Part shown: in pieces, positions 15,314-20,805 of the stretch
Numbering within the stretch: the stretch's first letter is position 1
Layout of the letters: each line of letters begins with the position of its first letter
DNA from: Pseudomonadota bacterium
GTDB lineage: Bacteria; Pseudomonadota; Alphaproteobacteria; Rhizobiales; Hyphomicrobiaceae
Length of the DNA: 20,805 bases
Reading direction: 5' to 3'
Assembly: GCA_023410905.1 (NCBI GenBank)
Contig: JAEYPL010000100.1
Location: 1-20,805, forward strand
The notes under the pieces: model-generated
Databases searched by the model: none
The model's input: only the letters and a program-made list of their open reading frames with translations
What the model was told of the DNA's origin: nothing
Translations under genes and position numbers: made by a program

Positions 15314-16363
15314 ATGGCCGACAAACCCGATGACACCGCGGGAGTAACGCCTCTCGCCAACGCCTCGCCGGCCAGTTCGTTCCGGCCGACTGACACGGTA
15401 CGGACCGCACGAGCCATCTGGTACACGGCTCCGGGCGTCGTGGAAATACGCTCAAACGCACTTGGGCCACTGGAACCTGGCCAAGCCCTCGTGCGGACCG
15501 CATTCAGCGGTATCAGTCGCGGTACCGAACGACTGGTCATCAATGGCGCCGTGGGCCAACAGGAATGGGAACGGATGCGTGCGCCCCTGCAAGAGGGCGC
15601 GTTTCCATTCCCAGTTAAATACGGCTATTGCGCGACCGGCATAGTGGAGGACGGGCCTGACGCCCTCAAGGGCCGCGCGGTCTTCTGCCTGCATCCGCAT
15701 CAGGACCGATTTGTCGCACCCGTCGAGATGCTCGTCCCGCTCCCGGACGGCTTGCCGGTCAGACGCGCGACCCTCGCCGCCAACATGGAGACGGCCCTCA
15801 ACGCCGTATGGGACTCGGGCGCCAGCGCAGGCGATCGCATCGTCATCGTCGGCGCCGGCATCGTCGGACTTCTCGTCGCTTACATCTCCGCCCATTTGCC
15901 GGGCGCCGATGTGACGGTCGTCGATCTTGCCGATCGTAGCGGCATCGTCACAAGCCTCGGCGCGAAGTTCGCAGCACCAGCTCAGGCACCGCGCGGTGCC
16001 GACGTCGTCTTTCACACGAGCGCCTCTCCGCCGGGTCTCAGCACGGCCCTCGGTTGCGCCGGACTCGAGGCAACGGTCGTCGAACTCTCGTGGTACGGCG
16101 ACAAGGATGTGCCCGCACCGCTGGGTGGCGCCTTTCATAGTCAGCGCCTGCGTCTGCAGTCTTCGCAGGTCGGGCAGGTCTCGGCAGGCCACCGCCCGCG
16201 TTGGAGCTACCGCCGCCGTATGGAAAAGGCGCTGACCCTTCTCGCCGATCCCGTATTCGACGCGCTGGTCACGGACGAAATCGCGTTTGATGATGCGCCC
16301 GTTGCATTACCTCGCGTGCTGGCGCCCGGTGCCTCCGGCCTTGCCCCCGTTATCCGGTACTGA
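15314..16363 (+). CDS. MDR-superfamily (alcohol dehydrogenase-like) oxidoreductase lacking zinc ligands
   Basis: This 349-residue protein has a GroES-like N-terminal domain and a Rossmann NAD(P)-binding domain with the GAGIVG loop (about residues 178-183) and an Asp after the second strand (TVVDLAD). At the place of the catalytic zinc Cys it reads SGISRGTE, the usual GHE zinc ligand site reads YGYCATG, and the four-Cys structural zinc lobe is absent. Databases often call such proteins 'zinc-binding', but these residues argue against zinc. The SSQVGQVS and RRRMEKAL features resemble the BchC-like branch, yet no bacteriochlorophyll genes are here, so the substrate is unknown. The first 30 residues are poorly conserved-looking and the start is uncertain. 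Its 3' end overlaps the next, opposite-strand gene by 14 bases. Confidence 0.85.
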   Translation: MADKPDDTAGVTPLANASPASSFRPTDTVRTARAIWYTAPGVVEIRSNALGPLEPGQALVRTAFSGISRGTERLVINGAVGQQEWERMRAPLQEGAFPFPVKYGYCATGIVEDGPDALKGRAVFCLHPHQDRFVAPVEMLVPLPDGLPVRRATLAANMETALNAVWDSGASAGDRIVIVGAGIVGLLVAYISAHLPGADVTVVDLADRSGIVTSLGAKFAAPAQAPRGADVVFHTSASPPGLSTALGCAGLEATVVELSWYGDKDVPAPLGGAFHSQRLRLQSSQVGQVSAGHRPRWSYRRRMEKALTLLADPVFDALVTDEIAFDDAPVALPRVLAPGASGLAPVIRY

Positions 16364-17636
16364 CGGCGCCAGCGCTCGCGAACCCGACAAGGCAGGCCGC
16401 GCCAGCCGCGATGGCCAGCGCTGACGCAATAGCCTTCGGCCAGCCCATGGCCGTTCCACCGACCCACCACGCGATTGCCGTCTTCGTGATTGTGTTCACG
16501 GCGATGGCTATAAAGATCGCCACGACAGCCGTCTGCGGATCGGCGCCCCCGCGCGACATAGACAGCGTAATGGCCGCCGTGTCCGCGATGCCCGAGAGCG
16601 CCGCGACGGCGTAGGCGCCGGCCGCGCCGGCATAATCCGTCAGTGCTTTTGCCGCGAACGTGACGACGCCCAGAAGCGCGCCGAACTTGAGAACCGTCTT
16701 CATATCGAACGGGTTCTTGAGCTTGAGCGCGCCGCGCTCTCCTTCTCCGTTGCGTCCCCAATACATCAGGGCGACGCCCGCAATGCCCAGCACTGCGCCG
16801 GTCGCCACGATCGACGGGGCCACGTTCAACAGTAGCCGCGGATTGACCGTCCCAACGATCGCGAGTATCCGCGCGGCCATCATTGCATCCGCAAAGAGCG
16901 TGCCCGACACCAGCAGTGTGCGCTGTCCCGGATGCTCGCGCGCCATCCGCGCAAGCGTCATGGTGACCGCGGTGGAAGATGCGAGCCCTCCTGCAAGCCC
17001 CGTAATCACGATGCCCTGATGGTCCCCCGCAAACTTCACCGCCAGATAGCCGACGAAACTGAGCGCTGCGATCATGATCGTCATAAGCCAGATCTCGTAG
17101 GGATTGAGCGCATCCCACGGATCGACAGTACGATTGGGCAGCAGCGGCAGAAGCACGAACGTCATCGCCAACAGCACGAGCCCGGAACGAAGCTCCTCGC
17201 GCGTCATTCGCGCGAGCCAATGATGAAGCACGGATTTCCAGGCCAGCAAAACGGCCACGGCGACACCGCCTGCGGCAGCAGCTTCAATGGATCCCAGCAC
17301 TGCGAGTGCACCCAAAGCGAACGCCAACATCGCAGCGACTATGGTTGTGATGCCGAACGCTTCATCGCGCTGCATTTCGCGATAGCGGAAAGCCGCAAAG
17401 ATCAGGGCGAACACCACGAACGCTGCGCCGAGTGCGAAATCTCCCCCGCCCGGTCCGGCCGCATGTCCGATCGCACCCCAGACACCGCCCAGCAGCCCGC
17501 TGAGCGCGAACGTCCGCAAGCCGGCCGTGCGGTCGCCTTCGTCTTCCTTGCGCTCGCGCCAACCCCGCTCGAGGCCGATCAGAATTCCGACAGCTAATGC
17601 GACCGACAGCCGCTGAAAAAGCTCAAAAGTATCCAT
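16350..17636 (-). CDS. MgtC/SapB-DUF4010 integral membrane protein
   Basis: The 428-residue protein has about a dozen predicted membrane helices. Residues 1-140 are MgtC/SapB-like (ALAVGILIGLERGWRER, then AGLRTFALSGLLGG), and residues 185-425 match DUF4010. Two similar helix motifs, GLAGGLASSTAVTMTLARMA and SGIADTAAITLSMSR, suggest an internal duplication. MgtC relatives are linked to magnesium limitation and modulation of membrane ATPase in some pathogens; the two-domain DUF4010 type has no settled function. I chose ATG at 17636 because GGAGG lies 10 bases upstream and the family begins there, although the frame is open to 17732. The gene diverges from panB across a 205-base gap and overlaps the dehydrogenase tail to tail. 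Confidence 0.87.
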   Translation of the reverse strand: MDTFELFQRLSVALAVGILIGLERGWRERKEDEGDRTAGLRTFALSGLLGGVWGAIGHAAGPGGGDFALGAAFVVFALIFAAFRYREMQRDEAFGITTIVAAMLAFALGALAVLGSIEAAAAGGVAVAVLLAWKSVLHHWLARMTREELRSGLVLLAMTFVLLPLLPNRTVDPWDALNPYEIWLMTIMIAALSFVGYLAVKFAGDHQGIVITGLAGGLASSTAVTMTLARMAREHPGQRTLLVSGTLFADAMMAARILAIVGTVNPRLLLNVAPSIVATGAVLGIAGVALMYWGRNGEGERGALKLKNPFDMKTVLKFGALLGVVTFAAKALTDYAGAAGAYAVAALSGIADTAAITLSMSRGGADPQTAVVAIFIAIAVNTITKTAIAWWVGGTAMGWPKAIASALAIAAGAACLVGFASAGAVSTG

Positions 17637-17841
17637 TGCTAACCCGCCTCCGAGGCAGCGCAACGTTCGAGCGCCGTTTTCGTTTCCCAAGGATCTGATG
17701 AGCAAAGTGCGCATTTGCCATGTGCTGAGCAAGACTTGGTATGCAGGCGCAGGGCCCAGGAACCGTTTCGGCGACCTGCCTTATCGGCTAGAACGCGGAA
17801 CAAACGGCAAGGCGACTTCGCCCAACAGAACGAGGCCATCT
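17637..17841. other. Divergent intergenic region between the DUF4010 gene and panB
   Basis: This 205-base gap must carry both promoters. A TTGCCA followed 19 bases later by TATGCA is visible toward panB but the spacing is too wide for confidence. Both flanking genes have long upstream open frames here that do not match their families, so I read the region as non-coding. Confidence 0.5.
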
Positions 17842-18672
17842 ATGAGCGCCACGACCATCAGCAAAGCTTTGACGCCCCCCGACATCTTGTCTCGCAAGGG
17901 AAGCACGCCAATTGTTTGCCTGACGGCGTATACGACGCCGGTGGCGCGCATTGTCGATCGCCACTGCGATCTCATTCTCGTCGGCGACAGCGTCGGCATG
18001 GTGCTGCACGGCCTGCCATCGACGGTCGGCGTATCGCTCGACATGATGGTCATGCATGGCCAAGCCGTAACGCGCGCGACGCAACACGCGCTCGTCGTCG
18101 TCGATCTGCCGTTCGGTTCCTACGAGGCAAGCCCTGATCAAGCCTTCCGCAGCGCAGCGCGCGTCATTGCCGAGACAGGATGCGGTGCCGTCAAGCTCGA
18201 AGGCGGAGATAGCATGGCGGAGACCATTCGCTTCCTCACGCGTCGCGGCATTCCGGTAATGGCTCACATCGGCCTGACACCTCAAGCGGTCAACACCTTC
18301 GGTGGCTACAAGGTGCAGGGGCGCGGCGACAGCGCCGATCGCATCCTCGACGATGCCAAAGCCGTCGCCGATGCCGGTGCCTTTTCCGTGGTCCTCGAGA
18401 AGGTCACCGAACCGCTTGCGCGCAAGATCACCGAAACCGTCGCGATCCCGACCGTGGGCATCGGCGCGTCCGTCGCCTGTGACGGGCAGATCCTCGTCAT
18501 CGAGGACGTGCTCGGCATCTTCACCGATTTCCGCCCGAAGTTCGTCAAGCGCTATGCCGAGCTTGGGCGCGATATGGAGACCGCGATTTCGGCCTATGCT
18601 GCCGAGGTTCGCGACCGGCGCTTTCCGGGGCCGGAGCATGTCTTTGGCGAGACGGCAAAGCCGCGGACCTGA
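17842..18672 (+). CDS. panB: 3-methyl-2-oxobutanoate hydroxymethyltransferase (ketopantoate hydroxymethyltransferase)
   Basis: PanB moves a one-carbon unit from 5,10-methylenetetrahydrofolate to 2-oxoisovalerate, making ketopantoate, the first step of pantothenate and coenzyme A synthesis. The 276-residue protein has the family's (beta/alpha)8 barrel motifs: VGDSVG with metal-binding Asp49, VVDLPFGSYE with Asp88, VKLEGG with Lys118 and Glu120, HIGLTPQ, and VLEKV with probable catalytic Glu186. I chose ATG at 17842 because GAGG sits six bases upstream and the length fits the family; the open frame starting at 17698 adds 48 residues unlike PanB. panC and panD are not adjacent, and an aldo/keto reductase follows after 70 bases. 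Confidence 0.95.
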   Translation: MSATTISKALTPPDILSRKGSTPIVCLTAYTTPVARIVDRHCDLILVGDSVGMVLHGLPSTVGVSLDMMVMHGQAVTRATQHALVVVDLPFGSYEASPDQAFRSAARVIAETGCGAVKLEGGDSMAETIRFLTRRGIPVMAHIGLTPQAVNTFGGYKVQGRGDSADRILDDAKAVADAGAFSVVLEKVTEPLARKITETVAIPTVGIGASVACDGQILVIEDVLGIFTDFRPKFVKRYAELGRDMETAISAYAAEVRDRRFPGPEHVFGETAKPRT

Positions 18673-18742
18673 AGCGCGCTTGCGCCACGAGGCCGGCGCC
18701 GCCATGATCCGGCATCCGGCACCAGATCATCGGGAGAACTCC

Positions 18743-19762
18743 ATGGCCGCCATGCGCTATCGCACGCTCGGACGCAGCGGGCTCAAGGTCTCCGAGCTCT
18801 GCCTCGGCACGATGATGTTCGGCGGCCCAACCGATCAGGCCGAAGCCCAGCGCATTGCCGATCACGCCGCCGATCTCGGCGTCAACTTCATCGATACGGC
18901 GAACGTCTACGAGCAGGGCCGCTCAGAGGAAGTCACGGGTCGCGTCATCAAGGTACGGCGCAATCATTGGATTCTGGCGAGCAAGCTCGCGCAGCCGACC
19001 GGCCCCGGGCCGAATGACCGCGGTCTCTCACGTCGCCATATGATCGAGGCCGTCGATGCCTCGCTCAAGCGTCTCGGCACCGACCATATCGACATCGAAT
19101 ACATTCATCGCGTCGATCCGGGCGTGCCTTGGGAGAGCGTAGCCGAAACGTTCGGCGATCTCCTACGGGCCGGCAAGCTCCGCTACTGGGGTCTCTCGAA
19201 CGTGCGCGCCTGGCACATTCCTGCGATCGATACGGCGTGCCGCACGGTCGGCGCACCAACTCCAATCGTTCTCCAGCCCTACTACAACATCATGAACCGT
19301 ATGCCGGAGGTGGAAGTTCTGCCGGCCGCGCGCGCATACGGCCTCGGTGTTGCCTCCTACAGCCCCATCGCGCGCGGCGTACTCTCCGGCAAGTACCAGC
19401 CCGGCAGCAACGCGCCACCCGATACGCGCGCGGGCCGCAACGACAAGCGCATGATGGAAACCGAATGGCGGCCGGAGTCACTCGCCATTGCCGCGAAGCT
19501 CAAGGCCCATTGCGATGCGAAGGGCGCCAGCCTCGTGCACTTCGCGGTGGCTTGGGTACTCAACAACGCCGCGATCTCATCGGTGATCGCGGGCCCGCGC
19601 ACGTTCGAGCAGTGGTCCAACTATCCCGCCGCGCTCGACTACGTGTGGACGAAAGAGGACGAAGCATTGGTCGACAGCCTCGTAAGGCCCGGCCATCCCT
19701 CGTCGCCCGGCTACACCGATCCCGGTTATCCGATCGAGGGCCGCTTCGCGACGATCGTGTAG
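18743..19762 (+). CDS. Aldo/keto reductase
   Basis: This 339-residue NADPH-dependent oxidoreductase has the aldo/keto reductase barrel and its catalytic tetrad: Asp51 and Tyr56 (FIDTANVYEQGRSEE), Lys81 (ILASK) and His122 (EYIHRVDP). The family motif GLSNVRAW and a C-terminal cofactor-binding segment (AISSVIAGPRTFEQ) are present. The start at 18743 has a GGGAG site six bases upstream; the long frame back to 18302 overlaps panB and is a shadow. Substrates for this group (oxidised sugars, aldehydes, quinone-like compounds) cannot be told from sequence. It may be read through from panB. Its stop directly abuts the stop of the convergent nitronate monooxygenase with no base between. Confidence 0.93.
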   Translation: MAAMRYRTLGRSGLKVSELCLGTMMFGGPTDQAEAQRIADHAADLGVNFIDTANVYEQGRSEEVTGRVIKVRRNHWILASKLAQPTGPGPNDRGLSRRHMIEAVDASLKRLGTDHIDIEYIHRVDPGVPWESVAETFGDLLRAGKLRYWGLSNVRAWHIPAIDTACRTVGAPTPIVLQPYYNIMNRMPEVEVLPAARAYGLGVASYSPIARGVLSGKYQPGSNAPPDTRAGRNDKRMMETEWRPESLAIAAKLKAHCDAKGASLVHFAVAWVLNNAAISSVIAGPRTFEQWSNYPAALDYVWTKEDEALVDSLVRPGHPSSPGYTDPGYPIEGRFATIV

Positions 19763-20737
19763 TTATCGCACCAGCCGCGCGGTCGACCTGAGGATGTCCG
19801 CCGCCTCTTCGACCATGCGCGACACGATCGTCTCCGCTGGCTCGACGCGATCGATCAGGCCGAGCGCTTCGCCAGCGATAATCGGCGCTTGGGTTGCATC
19901 ACCCGAAGCGATCGCGGCATGAACGCGCTGCGTCTCGGGAGGACGGTTGGCCCGAAGCGCATCCTCCTTGCCGTGCCAGCGGTCGGTGAATGCATTGCGC
20001 ACGACGCGGATGTCGAAACGATCGGGCCAGTACCGTTCGCGCACGATATCGGTCGTCGAAGTGCGCAGCGTATCATCGCCAGTCGCCTGCACACCCGCCG
20101 CCTGGACGTTCGGATGCACCAGTGCCTCGGCAGCCGCCCAGAATCGCGTCCCCACCACGACACCGTCCGCGCCGAGCGCGAGCGCGGCGGCGATCCCCCG
20201 CCCATCGGCAATACCGCCGGCGGCACAGAGCAGTGTCTCGGGCGCCTCCCGCGCAAGAAGATCGGCGATCTCGGGCACGATAGTCATGGTGGCGCGCCGC
20301 GCGCCGTGCCCGCCCGCCTCGGTGCCCTGCGCCACAACGATGTCGGCGCCCGCTTCAAGCGCTTCAAGGCAGTCGTTGCGTGATTGAACCTGGCAGATCA
20401 GCAGCGCCCCGGATGCTTTGATCGCAGGCGCGAAGGGGCGCGGATCGCCGAACGAAAGAAACATGGCAGTGGGCTTGTGTGCCAGCATGACGTCGAGAAG
20501 GTGCGGCGCCTGGGCGAGAGACCACGTAATAAAACCACCGCCGACACGCGTATTGCCTGCCTCGCGAAACTGCTGCTCGATCCAATCGGCATCACCGTAG
20601 CCGCCGCCGATGAGCCCCAGTCCGCCCGCGTTCGTAACGGCGCGGGCCAGCGCACCTCCCGAAGCGGTCCCCATGGGCGCCAGTATGATCGGATGCCTGA
20701 TACCGAGCGCCCGTGTCAGTCGCGTCTCAATGCGCAT
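19763..20737 (-). CDS. Nitronate monooxygenase (2-nitropropane dioxygenase family)
   Basis: Members are FMN-dependent barrel enzymes that oxidise alkyl nitronates such as propionate 3-nitronate to the aldehyde or semialdehyde and nitrite; close relatives include the enoyl reductase FabK. The 324-residue protein shows HPIILAPMG (residues 15-23), GGGFITW (67-72), VAQGTEAGGHG with the catalytic His144, and the FMN phosphate loop AAGGIADGRG followed by GADGVVVGTRF. I chose ATG at 20737 because GGAGG is seven bases upstream of it; an ATG two codons earlier (20743) is too near that site. It follows a probable enoyl-CoA hydratase gene by 29 bases on the same strand, so the two probably form an operon. 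Confidence 0.9.
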   Translation of the reverse strand: MRIETRLTRALGIRHPIILAPMGTASGGALARAVTNAGGLGLIGGGYGDADWIEQQFREAGNTRVGGGFITWSLAQAPHLLDVMLAHKPTAMFLSFGDPRPFAPAIKASGALLICQVQSRNDCLEALEAGADIVVAQGTEAGGHGARRATMTIVPEIADLLAREAPETLLCAAGGIADGRGIAAALALGADGVVVGTRFWAAAEALVHPNVQAAGVQATGDDTLRTSTTDIVRERYWPDRFDIRVVRNAFTDRWHGKEDALRANRPPETQRVHAAIASGDATQAPIIAGEALGLIDRVEPAETIVSRMVEEAADILRSTARLVR

Positions 20738-20766
20738 CCACATGCCTCCAGTCCGCTCCGCGGTGC

Positions 20767-20805
20767 CTAGCGCCCCTTGAAGACCGGACGTCGCTTTTCC
20801 ATGAA
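20767..20805 (-). CDS. C-terminal end of a probable enoyl-CoA hydratase/isomerase (partial)
   Basis: Only the last 12 codons and the TAG stop are inside the window; the gene continues beyond the right edge. The visible residues FMEKRRPVFKGR match the very common end of crotonase-family proteins (F-x-E-K-R-x-P-x-F-x-G-R). The family is therefore likely, but the exact member and substrate cannot be known. It lies just upstream of the nitronate monooxygenase on the same strand. Confidence 0.7.
   Translation of the reverse strand, partial: FMEKRRPVFKGR

Noticed and set aside
18302..18742. Upstream extension of the aldo/keto reductase frame into panB
   Set aside because: The extension gives Arg/Ser-rich sequence unlike the family, and the start at 18743 has a good GGGAG site.
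1..20805. tRNA genes, CRISPR arrays, insertion sequences
   Set aside because: Reading through by eye I found no cloverleaf-like gene, no regularly spaced repeats and no transposase-like protein; a tRNA scan would settle the first.

Overview
The window looks like chromosomal DNA of an alphaproteobacterium. The GC content is high, third positions are mostly G or C, and the left edge carries a gene-transfer-agent (GTA) tail gene of the Rhodobacter capsulatus type. An alphaproteobacterial-sized OpgH and a PanB starting with the TAYTTP form agree with this. An order such as Hyphomicrobiales is plausible, but the sequence alone does not fix the genus. I see no tRNA, rRNA, CRISPR array, transposase or integrase.

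Left part (1-4959, + strand): the last two genes of what appears to be a GTA or phage-like tail cluster. The first is a left-truncated giant baseplate/host-contact protein with a GTA TIM-barrel domain. The second is an unusual lysis protein that joins a cysteine peptidase-like domain, a GH108 muramidase and a two-helix holin-like segment. A good ribosome binding site and in-frame ATG lie just before the holin-like part, so it may also be made separately.

Middle part (4969-13432): glmU (cell-wall precursor synthesis) runs on the - strand, convergent with the lysis gene. After a gene-poor 383-base gap comes a + strand efflux unit: a TetR regulator overlapping a membrane fusion protein by ATGA, then an RND permease, with no outer-membrane channel gene nearby. 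A palindrome just upstream of the TetR start is a candidate operator. A TerB/DUF533 membrane protein follows. Convergent to it is a - strand pair, opgH (periplasmic glucan synthase) and a small four-helix DUF2306 protein, which also overlap by ATGA.

Right part (15314-20805): mostly single genes of general metabolism. They are a zinc-less MDR dehydrogenase, an MgtC/DUF4010 membrane protein, panB (pantothenate synthesis), an aldo/keto reductase, a nitronate monooxygenase, and the last 12 codons of a probable enoyl-CoA hydratase running in from the right edge. Apart from the GTA end, the window reads as ordinary housekeeping and accessory chromosome. The one arrangement that seems genuinely unusual is the three-part lysis gene with its internal start. 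I found no convincing new defence or mobile system.
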